From contig PMHI01000045.1 of assembly GCA_003156615.1 (NCBI GenBank), positions 1,186 to 8,815 on the forward strand: DNA of 7,630 bases, in the 5' to 3' direction. Of the stretch, positions 1-6,863 are shown in pieces. The notes below the pieces were generated by a model. The model ran no database searches. It was not told where the DNA came from and saw only the letters and a program-made list of their open reading frames with translations. The DNA comes from Acidobacteriaceae bacterium. GTDB lineage: Bacteria > Acidobacteriota > Terriglobia > Terriglobales > SbA1. A program made the translations under genes and the position numbers. Each line of letters opens with the position of its first letter. Positions within the stretch are counted from its first letter, which is position 1.

Positions 1-14
1 AAGGGAAAAAACAA

Positions 15-60
15 GGGGGCCTTATATCCTCGGCTTGAACGCCGAGGCTTTACGGCCCCG
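15..60. other. Two-tier inverted repeat (hairpin) upstream of the HPF-like gene
   Basis: An outer 6-bp stem (GGGGCC at 16-21 with GGCCCC at 54-59) encloses an internal loop of 6 against 6 bases and a perfect inner 7-bp stem (CCTCGGC at 28-34 with GCCGAGG at 41-47) closed by the hexaloop TTGAAC. Read on the minus strand, the structure is followed directly by a T-rich run (TTGTTTTTT, complement of about 6-14), the layout of an intrinsic terminator for leftward transcription. On the plus strand there is no T-run after it, so there it would be a 5' leader structure about 50 bases before the first start codon. No minus-strand gene that would need this terminator is visible in the window, so its role is undecided. 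Confidence 0.55.
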
Positions 61-108
61 ATTCGGTAAGAAACATCCTCAATCAAACAATCTGGGCCGG
101 AGATCAGA

Positions 109-477
109 ATGAAAGTCCAAGTCAATACGGACCATACAATCGAAGGCCACGAGGCGTTGGCCGCCCGGATCAGGGGCGTAGTCGAGAATGCACTGAGCCG
201 AGTGAGCGATCACATCACGCGGGTGGAGGTCCACCTGACCGACGAACGCGGCCCTAAGAGGGGCAAGAATGACAAACGCTGCATGATGGAGGCGCGTCTC
301 GAAGCCCGCCAGCCAATCGCGGTTACCGACGAAGCAGCGACTTTGGATTTGGCCGTCAACGGAGCCGCGGATAAGTTAGCCAGAATGATCGAGCATACCC
401 TCAATAAATTGCACGATCAACGCACTCACAGAACTGACCCGCCTCTTCACGGGCCGGCATTCCCAGACCATTCATGA
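109..477 (+). CDS. HPF/RaiA (S30AE) family ribosome-associated protein
   Basis: A 122-residue protein resembling the short ribosome hibernation/stress factors that bind the small ribosomal subunit between mRNA and tRNA sites when growth slows. The N terminus MKVQVNTDH, the strand RVEVHLTDE (about residues 38-46), the segment DKRCMMEARLEARQPIAV (about 55-72) and the C-terminal helix AADKLARMIEHTLNKL match the beta-alpha-beta-beta-beta-alpha S30AE pattern as I know it for short proteobacterial and acidobacterial versions. There is no long C-terminal dimerisation domain as in long HPF, only a short His/Pro-rich tail. The ATG has GGAG at 99-102, a usable ribosome binding site. Its stop overlaps the next start as ATGA, so it is probably translationally coupled to the isomerase gene. 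Family assignment is firm; whether it causes 100S dimers or 70S inactivation cannot be read from sequence. Confidence 0.85.
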   Translation: MKVQVNTDHTIEGHEALAARIRGVVENALSRVSDHITRVEVHLTDERGPKRGKNDKRCMMEARLEARQPIAVTDEAATLDLAVNGAADKLARMIEHTLNKLHDQRTHRTDPPLHGPAFPDHS

Positions 478-1511
478 TAGCCACCAGCGTAAACCTGGCT
501 GTCGACGACAGAGAAGGAGCGTTGAATCAAGCCCTTCTGTATCCTCTGCGATTCGACCCGATCTATCAGTATCGGCTGTGGGGCGGACGGCATTTGGCTA
601 ACTTGCTCACCGCGCCCCTGCCCAGTGGTCCGATCGGCGAAGCTTGGCTGCTCAGCGACCGCGATGACCATCAGAGCCGCGTCACTGATGGACCTCTCAA
701 AGGGCGGACCATCGGTCAACTGCTGCAGCAGTTCCCGAAGCCAATGTTGGGAAAGCTGGCCGGGCGCTTCCGCCGATTTCCACTGTTGCTGAAGTTCCTC
801 GACGTACATGAAATGCTCTCCGTGCAGGTGCATCCCACGAAAGCGAATTTGAACCTGCTGCCAGCGGGCGAGACTCCGAAGACCGAAGCTTGGGTCGTGC
901 TGCAAGCCGGGACACAAAGCCGCATTTATGCGGGTCTAAAACCAGATACTACTGAAGCCGATCTGCGGCGGGCGCTCACGAACGGCACGGTGGTGGAATA
1001 CCTCTCATGCTTAATCCCGAAGCCCAGCGAAGCTGTCTTCCTGCCGGCCGGGACGGTGCACTCTCTTGGCGGAGACCTTGTGGTATTCGAGATTCAGCAG
1101 AACAGCGACGTGACGTTTCGCCTGTATGACTGGGACCATGTTGATGCGAAGACGGGAAAGCTGCGGGCACTCCAAGTCGATAGGGCGATGGCCTGCATTG
1201 ATTTTTCGGAAGGCCCGGTTGGTCGGGTGACGCCCCTGGTGGAGACGACGACCCCAGTGGAACGCGAAAGACTATTCAACTGTGAACATTTCGTTCTGCG
1301 GCGCCTGCGCGGACGATTCGCGTTTACTGTCGGCGAGTCGGATTCGCCGCGCGTGCTGGTATGCGTCGAGGGCGAGGGGCAGCTTGAGCATGACGGCGCC
1401 ACTTACGCCGTCGAAAGAGGCGACGTATTCGTCTTGCCTGCAGTGATCGGGACGTGTGTCTTTCGGCCGCGCGCGGCAGTGAATTTGTTGGAAATCGCGA
1501 TCCCGGATTGA
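474..1511 (+). CDS. manA: Mannose-6-phosphate isomerase, class I (zinc-dependent)
   Basis: Interconverts mannose 6-phosphate and fructose 6-phosphate in the cytoplasm. The 345-residue cupin protein has the family's landmarks in order: YRLWGG (33-38), GEAW (55-58), FLDVHEMLSVQVHP (108-121), KTEAW (136-140), PAGTVHSLG (191-199) and FEIQQNSDVTFRLYDWD (205-221). By family alignment the zinc ligands are Q118, H120, E138 and H196, and R216 is the likely active-site arginine; all are present. Length fits the short bacterial form. ATG 474 overlaps the preceding stop (ATGA) and lacks a good Shine-Dalgarno, which fits coupling. The family usually starts at about YPLRF (residue 23), so the first 20 or so residues may be an extension. 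The AAGGAG at 514-519 sits only 2 bases before an in-frame TTG (522), too close to prefer that start. The neighbouring phosphomannomutase-like gene supports a mannose phosphate pathway. Confidence 0.93.
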   Translation: MIATSVNLAVDDREGALNQALLYPLRFDPIYQYRLWGGRHLANLLTAPLPSGPIGEAWLLSDRDDHQSRVTDGPLKGRTIGQLLQQFPKPMLGKLAGRFRRFPLLLKFLDVHEMLSVQVHPTKANLNLLPAGETPKTEAWVVLQAGTQSRIYAGLKPDTTEADLRRALTNGTVVEYLSCLIPKPSEAVFLPAGTVHSLGGDLVVFEIQQNSDVTFRLYDWDHVDAKTGKLRALQVDRAMACIDFSEGPVGRVTPLVETTTPVERERLFNCEHFVLRRLRGRFAFTVGESDSPRVLVCVEGEGQLEHDGATYAVERGDVFVLPAVIGTCVFRPRAAVNLLEIAIPD

Positions 1512-1538
1512 GATCGCGAGAATTCCGAGGGTGGAGGC

Positions 1539-2303
1539 ATGGTGAAAAAGCTAGTTGTGTTTGATCTGGACGGCACACTTGCCGAAAGTAAATCGGCGGT
1601 TGATCCCGAAATGTCAGGACTTCTGCATCGCCTTCTCGAAATTGTCAAAGTCGCCGTGATTTCTGGAGGCGATTGGCCGCAGTTTGAAAAGCAACTACTC
1701 CCTAATCTTCCCCATGACGAACTCCTGGTCAATCTATCCCTCCTTCCTACTTGTGGAACAAAGTTCTACCGATACTCGGGAGAATGGGAAAAACTCTATG
1801 AAGAAGATTTCACCAAGAAGGAACGAGAAAGGGTCCTCTGTTCTCTCAAGCAGGCAATCGGAGTCGCGGACTTCAAGATCGAAGGAATCTGGGGTGAGCA
1901 AGTAGAAGACCGTGGAAGCCAGATAACATTTTCGGCCTTAGGTCAGCAGGCGCCTCTAGAAGCGAAAACAAAGTGGGACGCCGATTTCACCAAGCGGAGA
2001 AAGCTCAAATCGATCCTCGACAAATTGATTCCGGAGTTTTCTGTCCGAACCGGCGGGTCGACATCCATCGACATCACCAAGCCTGGTATCGACAAAGCGT
2101 ACGGTATCGGAAAGTTGCGAGACCTCCTGGGAATTTCAGTTCAACAGATGATTTACATAGGCGACGCCTTGTACGTGGGAGGGAACGACTATCCCGTTGA
2201 AACGGCGGGCGTAGATTGCATTTCGGTCAAAGATCCTGGCGACACGAAGCGAGTCATCCAAACAATCATCTCGGACCTAACAGTCCGCCCTCAGGGCGCG
2301 TGA
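1539..2303 (+). CDS. HAD-IIB phosphatase/phosphomannomutase-like protein (eukaryotic PMM type)
   Basis: A 254-residue HAD-superfamily protein. Catalytic motifs are all visible: DLDGTL (D9 nucleophile, D11 acid/base), ISGG (41-44, S42), the motif III lysine in GIDKAYGIGKL (K186) and the motif IV acid cluster YIGDALYVGGND (206-217, D209 and D217). The order and spacing, with GGSTSIDIT before K186 and PEF before that, follow eukaryotic PMM1/PMM2 (Pfam PF03332 type) rather than the large alpha-D-phosphohexomutases. A mannose 6-phosphate/mannose 1-phosphate mutase is the natural reading next to manA. However, two positions corresponding to phosphate-binding arginines in human PMM read Q136 (LGQ instead of IGR) and K143 (EAK instead of ER), so a sugar phosphatase or an altered substrate is possible. 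It starts 27 bases after manA. GAGG at 1527-1530 is well placed for ATG 1539, while a stronger GGAGG at 1533-1537 is too near. Its base composition looks less GC-rich than its neighbours. Confidence 0.82.
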   Translation: MVKKLVVFDLDGTLAESKSAVDPEMSGLLHRLLEIVKVAVISGGDWPQFEKQLLPNLPHDELLVNLSLLPTCGTKFYRYSGEWEKLYEEDFTKKERERVLCSLKQAIGVADFKIEGIWGEQVEDRGSQITFSALGQQAPLEAKTKWDADFTKRRKLKSILDKLIPEFSVRTGGSTSIDITKPGIDKAYGIGKLRDLLGISVQQMIYIGDALYVGGNDYPVETAGVDCISVKDPGDTKRVIQTIISDLTVRPQGA

Positions 2304-2321
2304 GGCTATGAGATCGCTGCC

Positions 2322-2328
2322 GGGAGGA
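2322..2328 (+). promoter_or_regulatory. Strong ribosome binding site of the broken GH130 gene
   Basis: GGGAGGA lies five bases (counted from GGAGG) before ATG 2333. It is the best-placed Shine-Dalgarno of the left-hand gene block and is still intact although the gene behind it is frameshifted, which suggests recent inactivation. Confidence 0.65.
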
Positions 2329-2332
2329 ACTG

Positions 2333-2837
2333 ATGAGCGGATTTGAGATGCAGCGCCTGGGAATATTGATGGAGCCGGCGGGCAACACCCATGAGGTTGA
2401 GGGCGTCCTGAACCCGGCGGCCGCTCGTAGCCCAGACGGCGAGCTCTACCGCTTCCCGCGGTTCGTCGCGCGTGGAATTACTCGCGTATCGGCATTGCGC
2501 GAGTACGTTTCAATAAAGCTGGCGATCCCGCAGGCGCCGACCGGCTCGGCATCGCACTGGAGCCGGAAGCCGATTATGAGCGGCGGCCCGATGGCAGCGG
2601 AGGATGCGAAGACCCTCGTATCACCTTCGTGGAGCCATTGCAGCGCTACGTGATGACATACACAGCATTTTCGGCCCGAAGTCCTCGCATCGCCCCGGCA
2701 ATATCCCAGGACCCCTTTCACTGGCAGCATAAGGGCTCTCGACCTTTGCACCCTATCATGGCATTGATTCCAGCGACGTGGATGACAAAGACGGCTGCGT
2801 CTTTCCCATCGCCATTTCGCCTCCACTGCTGCTTTAA
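2333..2837 (+). pseudogene. Truncated, twice-frameshifted GH130 mannoside phosphorylase/glycosidase
   Basis: Three consecutive reading frames together give one GH130-like N-terminal half. Frame one (2333-2475) reads FEMQRLGILMEP, EVEGVLNPAAARSPDG and FPRFVARG. After one missing base at about 2474-2475 the protein continues as NYSRIGIARVRFN, LGIALEPEADYE, the family hallmark GGCEDPRITF, RYVMTYTAFSA and DPFHWQ. After a second missing base at about 2728-2733 it continues as GLSTFAPYHGIDSSDVDDKD and CVFPIAIS, then meets TAA at 2835-2837. GH130 proteins are usually above 300 residues; about 168 codons remain and the C-terminal half is not recognisable before the end of the convergent kinase gene at 2886. 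GH130 enzymes attack beta-mannosidic bonds, many using phosphate to release mannose 1-phosphate, which fits the upstream PMM-like and ManA genes. Frame one alone would give a 106-residue dead product. The exact subfamily (phosphorylase or hydrolase) is not resolved. Confidence 0.85.
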
Positions 2838-2885
2838 TGGACTGCGCTCCTCGTGGGGCGTCAACTCCCTCGGATGCGCTGAGGG

Positions 2886-5800
2886 CTACTTCGGCGAGTA
2901 ACGCTCTTCGACAATTCCTGGAACGGCACTCCGAGTGATCCCGGATAACTCGTTCCCAGGCAATGGCCACGCCATGAGTTTTCCATTCACTTCCGTCATG
3001 ACCATCGGCGGTTGCGCCTGGATTGCGACCGTGGCAGACTGGTTCGCAAAATAGTACGCCGTCTCCCGTCCCCCAGTGGAATTGGATTTCACTTCAATCC
3101 CGGTCGCATTGAGAACTGCCGTCATCCGCCCGTCATCGGAGGTCGAGCAATACTCCGCTGGCGTCTTCGACGACTGGGCGGTCCGCTCAATGTCGCTTTC
3201 CGGAACTGTCCAGAGTCCAGCCTTATCTCCGAACGGCAAGGCCGCCCACCATCCGGTACGGCTCGGGCAGACCATGTAGACCACTTTCGACCCTAACCGG
3301 AACTTTTGCCGCAGCTTCCAGTCGGGGGCTTCGCCCTGGTACAGATATAACCAGCCGTTCCAGTCTGAGACCAGAAAGCTTTTGCTGTCCCCTGCGAGAA
3401 ACGCAATCGCGGCTCCCGAATTCTCGGTCGTGGCGATATCCTTTTTCCAGATCACGCCGGGCAGTTCCCAAAGCTTGATGGTTTTGTCGGAACTTACCGA
3501 GACCAGCCATTTCCCATCGGGACTGATCGCAAAGGCGTTGATGAGGCTGCGATGTGCCGGAACAGTCTCGAGCAGTTTTCCGGCATCGGGATCCCAAATA
3601 CGGATGGTTGCGTCATCGCTTGCAGAAATCAACCGGTGAGCAGGATCGAAGCGCACAAAGGTTACTCCATCCGTATGACCTACGAGGGTTCGCACAACTT
3701 TTTGCCGCTGGAGATCGACCATCTGGATGCGCGAGTCCTTGCCGGCGACCGCTACCGTCGAACCTCTAGGATCGCTCGCGATCGACCATGTTTCAAGGGT
3801 GCTCACGGGAATATCGAACAATAAGGAAGGAGTAACGTAGGTCGACGCGAATAGTCTTCCATTCCTGTCAGCCGCCAGCCACCGCAGATTGGTGGGATCC
3901 CAGAACTCGTGGTACACACTCTCCGCGGGTGGCTCCTGTTCGAGCTCCCAACCTTTGGACAGATCAGAAGTCCAGTAGAGTCGCCCCCGATCATCCATGG
4001 CACTTATGCCATCGTCGCCGATCCAGCCCACGCCATTAATCCAACTCATAGTGGGAAGCGTGTTGATACGCCGCTTCTGCTCGACATCGTAAATGAGCAG
4101 CTGTTTGAATCCGAGCGCGATGTATCTGCCCGAAGGCGACCAGCTATGGACCACATGAAACAAAACTTCCGAGGGGCTGTCGCGGAATATCTCTACCAGG
4201 GAATCGCGCGTGCGCACGCTGATGCGGTCTTCTCTGACCAACACAAGGTTCCGTCGTTGGTCATCCAAGGCGAGGTCGAAATAGGAGGCGTCCAAACGGC
4301 TGGTTTGCAACGTCCGGTTTGTGGATGCGTCAAACTCAACCAGCCGCGAGGATTGGGGGTCGGCCAACAGGAGCATCCAGCGTTCGCCCAAGTCATCCAG
4401 GCAGGCGGCAGACTCGAAACGCCAGGGCAGGGTTATGTTTTTCAGCGCCCGCTGCTTGGTCATGTCCCAATTCGTGAGCTGTCGGTGATCGTCATGAACT
4501 AGCCACATGCCGGCAGCACAGTCGGCGCGTCCGGCAATGGTAAAACCAATGGGCAGTGGAGGCGGACCACTCTGCTCGGGATCCCAAACTCGCAGCGAGC
4601 CTGCGCCAAATAAAACCAACTGCTGGGAAGCATAGGTTCCACCCACGGCTGAGAGGTCGGGCACGGAAACCTCAGCAGGCAACTCGCTCTCGTGCCAACC
4701 CTGTTTCGCGGCTGCGGAACTGGTCGAAGTTGCTGACAAAGACGGCGTTTCTTTCCGTAAGATTCCGGAGGCCCCAGGCGCCGGCGCACGCCGCAAATAC
4801 AAGAACCCGCCGATCGCGAGTGCACCGATGAGCACAAGAAGCACACCAACTGCCACTGCTGCATCTTTGTGTCGCTCTATGAACTTTGTTCCACGATAGA
4901 AGATCGTGCTCGGCCGGGCCAGGACCGGTAATCCTTCCAGGTGTCTTCGAATGTCCTCGGAGAATTCATAGACAGAGGGGTATCTCCTTTGCGGTTCCTT
5001 CCGAAGGGCCATCATTACAATAGCGTCCAGGTCACCGTGCAGTTTGCTGAAGAGCCCCTTGGGATCGCTTTCCCTGGTGCGGCTCACCACCTCCGGCGTC
5101 ACGACAATCGACAGGCCACTCGCAGTCGTCCGCTCATGAATGCGCGTGACCGCAGTGCTTGGCCTTAGCGGCTCCTCTTGGCAGACTGCGCGCTCAATTT
5201 CCAAAAAAGATTGGCTCTTTAAGCGATAGGGCCGGTGTCCGGTAAGCAATTCGTAGAGCACTACGCCCAGCGCGTAAACGTCCGTAGTGTTGGTGAGAGG
5301 TTCTCCCCGCACTTGCTCAGGGCTGGCGTAGTCAGGGGTCATGAGCCGTTGTCCGGTTCGTGTGACTACGACTGTCGCTGCCGCTTCCGGGTTCAACAGT
5401 TTTGCGATTCCGAAGTCGAGCACCTTGGGAGTGCCATCGGCGGTCACCAGGATGTTTCCCGGCTTCAGATCGCGGTGGATCACCAAACGCAGATGGGCGT
5501 AACTGATGGCGCTACAAACCTGGCGAAACAGAAGCAGCCGTTCGGCCGTGGACAATCGGCGGGTATCGCAATAGTCGGTGATGGGGCTGCCTTCCACATA
5601 GTCCATCACGAGATAAGGCAAGTGATCTTCCGTTTCGCCGCTGTCGAGCAACTTCACTATGTTCGGATGGTCGAGCGCAGCCAGAGTCTGGCGCTCGTTG
5701 CGAAAACGCCGCAAGAGATCTTCGGTGTGCAAGCCGGGAAGGATCAGCTTGATTGCGACGCACTTTCGGAACTGGTCATCGGCGCGGGCTGCGAGATAAA

Positions 5801-6059
5801 CCATCGCCATACCGCCCTGCCCAATCCGATGCATCAACTGGTAGGATCCGAGCCGGCGCCCGGACAGAGAATCCCTTTCTCGAGGATCTGCGATGGTTGT
5901 GCCCGCCTCCTCATGGGCCGCAAGCAGGGCTTCAATCTCTTTACGTAACGCCTCGTCTCCACCGCAGGCTTGCGTCAGGAAGGCACTACGTTGCGCCGGA
6001 TCATGATCCAGAGCAGAGCCAAAAAGCTCCTTTGCCCGCTGCCACTTGTCGGAATCCAC
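2886..6059 (-). CDS. Transmembrane Ser/Thr protein kinase with WD40-like beta-propeller C-terminal region
   Basis: With the GTG start at 6059 the protein has 1057 residues. Residues about 1-60 form the short helical segment (DSDKWQRAKELF, RSAFLTQACGGDEALRKEIEALL) that often precedes such kinases in Acidobacteriota. The PknB-type kinase domain spans about 73-380: GQGGMAMV loop (80-87), VAIK with K104, HRDLKPGN (195-202, D197), DFG (215-217) and SPE in place of APE (246-248), so it should be active. One hydrophobic helix follows (about 400-422). The remaining 630 or so residues carry repeated WD-type units; the clearest pair is GHTDGV to IRIWD (794-823) and AHRSLI to IKLWEL (835-866), and weaker ones (RVWDP, LLIYDVE, MAWPLP) suggest about two propellers. 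An upstream in-frame start at 6158 is rejected because it would overlap the sigma gene by 64 bases, whereas GTG 6059 has AGGGAGGG just ahead. It is likely a membrane sensor kinase acting on the adjacent sigma factor or on other proteins; ligand unknown. Confidence 0.93.
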   Translation of the reverse strand: MDSDKWQRAKELFGSALDHDPAQRSAFLTQACGGDEALRKEIEALLAAHEEAGTTIADPRERDSLSGRRLGSYQLMHRIGQGGMAMVYLAARADDQFRKCVAIKLILPGLHTEDLLRRFRNERQTLAALDHPNIVKLLDSGETEDHLPYLVMDYVEGSPITDYCDTRRLSTAERLLLFRQVCSAISYAHLRLVIHRDLKPGNILVTADGTPKVLDFGIAKLLNPEAAATVVVTRTGQRLMTPDYASPEQVRGEPLTNTTDVYALGVVLYELLTGHRPYRLKSQSFLEIERAVCQEEPLRPSTAVTRIHERTTASGLSIVVTPEVVSRTRESDPKGLFSKLHGDLDAIVMMALRKEPQRRYPSVYEFSEDIRRHLEGLPVLARPSTIFYRGTKFIERHKDAAVAVGVLLVLIGALAIGGFLYLRRAPAPGASGILRKETPSLSATSTSSAAAKQGWHESELPAEVSVPDLSAVGGTYASQQLVLFGAGSLRVWDPEQSGPPPLPIGFTIAGRADCAAGMWLVHDDHRQLTNWDMTKQRALKNITLPWRFESAACLDDLGERWMLLLADPQSSRLVEFDASTNRTLQTSRLDASYFDLALDDQRRNLVLVREDRISVRTRDSLVEIFRDSPSEVLFHVVHSWSPSGRYIALGFKQLLIYDVEQKRRINTLPTMSWINGVGWIGDDGISAMDDRGRLYWTSDLSKGWELEQEPPAESVYHEFWDPTNLRWLAADRNGRLFASTYVTPSLLFDIPVSTLETWSIASDPRGSTVAVAGKDSRIQMVDLQRQKVVRTLVGHTDGVTFVRFDPAHRLISASDDATIRIWDPDAGKLLETVPAHRSLINAFAISPDGKWLVSVSSDKTIKLWELPGVIWKKDIATTENSGAAIAFLAGDSKSFLVSDWNGWLYLYQGEAPDWKLRQKFRLGSKVVYMVCPSRTGWWAALPFGDKAGLWTVPESDIERTAQSSKTPAEYCSTSDDGRMTAVLNATGIEVKSNSTGGRETAYYFANQSATVAIQAQPPMVMTEVNGKLMAWPLPGNELSGITRSAVPGIVEERYSPK

Positions 6060-6062
6060 ACA

Positions 6063-6070
6063 CCCTCCCT
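6063..6070 (-). promoter_or_regulatory. Ribosome binding site deciding the kinase start
   Basis: On the minus strand AGGGAGGG occupies 6070-6063, with about four bases between its GGAGG core and GTG 6059. The resulting first residues (DSDKWQRAKELF) match where homologous kinases begin, so this site supports GTG 6059 over the longer frame beginning at 6158. Confidence 0.7.
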
Positions 6071-6094
6071 GGCAAGTTGATTTTAGCTGGCAAA

Positions 6095-6676
6095 CTAGAG
6101 CGGCGCGTCTCTGCTCTTCCCGATCTCCAACGACAACCACGCTTTCGCCATGCTCCAATCACGCTTGACGGTCGCCGGGGAGATTCCCAGCAAATCTGCG
6201 GTATCCTCAACGCTCAAACCGGCAAACATTCTCAGCTCCACGATTCGAGCCTGCTGGGGATCCATCCGCCCCAGGCGAGTAAGACTTTCATCGAGCGTCA
6301 ATAGCTCGTCAGGGGGCTCGTTCGACATGACCACAGCGTCTTCCAGCGGCACCTTGGCAGCCCCACTGCCCCGTTTCTCCGCCAGATGACTGTGCGCATG
6401 GTCCACCAGAATGCGCCGCATCAACTGAGCCGTAATGGCGAAGAAATGACCCTTGTCCTTCCAGTGAACATTCTTCTGGTCCACCAACCGCAGGTAGGCT
6501 TCGTGGACAAGAGCGGTGGGTTGCAGCGTGTGGTCGCTGCGCTCTTGTCGCAAATAGGAACTGGCCAGGCGTCGAAGCTCGTCATACACCAGAGGCATGA
6601 GCGCCTCCCGAGCCTGGGGATCACCTCGGCTCCAGTTTGCGAGCAGTTCGGTAATTTGATTGGACGAACGCGACAC
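6095..6676 (-). CDS. ECF-like RNA polymerase sigma factor (TIGR02999 / Sigma70_ECF family)
   Basis: A 193-residue two-domain sigma factor. Region 2 spans about 8-95 and includes TLQPTALVHEAYLRLV (50-65) and GHFFAITAQLMRRILVDHA (76-94), both typical of this family. A linker (about 96-135) follows. Region 4 (about 136-187) contains LGRMDPQQARIVELRMFAGLSVEDTADLLGIS-type helices and the recognition helix SPATVKRDWSMAKAWL. The segment where classical ECFs have an acidic DxxD-like patch in region 2.2 reads L51-Q52-P53-T54, uncharged and with threonines at 50 and 54. No anti-sigma factor gene is nearby; instead a Ser/Thr kinase follows after 35 bases, so control by phosphorylation is the natural inference. 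GTG 6676 is chosen as start because GGAG lies six bases upstream (6683-6686, minus strand) and the N terminus (MSRSSNQITELLANWSRGD) matches family length. Confidence 0.92.
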   Translation of the reverse strand: MSRSSNQITELLANWSRGDPQAREALMPLVYDELRRLASSYLRQERSDHTLQPTALVHEAYLRLVDQKNVHWKDKGHFFAITAQLMRRILVDHAHSHLAEKRGSGAAKVPLEDAVVMSNEPPDELLTLDESLTRLGRMDPQQARIVELRMFAGLSVEDTADLLGISPATVKRDWSMAKAWLSLEIGKSRDAPL

Positions 6677-6720
6677 ACAGGGCTCCGTCCAGGTGCATTC
6701 CCATCGCCTTCAAACCGGGG

Positions 6721-6749
6721 ATGCTAACAGCGAACTCGCTGCAAGTCAA
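6721..6749 (-). promoter_or_regulatory. Possible housekeeping promoter of the sigma/kinase operon
   Basis: On the minus strand TTGACT (complement of 6744-6749) and TAGCAT (complement of 6721-6726) are separated by exactly 17 bases: 5 of 6 and 4 of 6 matches to the sigma-70 -35 and -10 consensus. Transcription would begin near 6714, leaving a leader of about 38 bases before GTG 6676. The rest of the 218-base divergent gap (6677-6894) has an A-run at 6788-6794 and no other structure I can support. Confidence 0.45.
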
Positions 6750-6863
6750 TGATTTACAGGCATTCTGTACGAACCCAATCAAGCCAGAAAAAAATCCGCA
6801 CCGCGATTGATCCCTTTGGCGCAGCGATTCCGCGTATTGAAATAAGGGCGAAAACAACGTGCT

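Noticed and set aside
28..47. Anticodon-arm-like stem-loop suggesting part of a tRNA
   Set aside because: The loop is six bases with a 7-bp stem, not the 5+7+5 layout, and no acceptor, D or T arm (no GGTTCGA-type sequence, no CCA end) surrounds it.
447..917. 156-residue open frame on the minus strand opposite manA
   Set aside because: It is antisense to clear zinc-isomerase coding sequence and shows no protein-like motif.
2867..2885. CCCTC/GAGGG inverted repeat just past the kinase stop as a terminator
   Set aside because: The stem is only 5 bp with a 9-base loop and no T-run on either strand; it is compatible with chance.
3909..4502. 197-residue open frame on the plus strand opposite the propeller region
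   Set aside because: It is a shadow of the kinase gene, with no domain pattern and no good ribosome binding site.
5235..5948. 237-residue open frame on the plus strand opposite the kinase domain
   Set aside because: It is antisense to conserved kinase motifs, has no recognisable family pattern, and long antisense frames are expected in GC-rich genes.
6060..6158. N-terminal extension of the kinase by 33 residues from an ATG at 6158
   Set aside because: It would overlap the sigma gene by 64 bases, has no similarity to kinase N termini, and a well-placed ribosome binding site supports GTG 6059.
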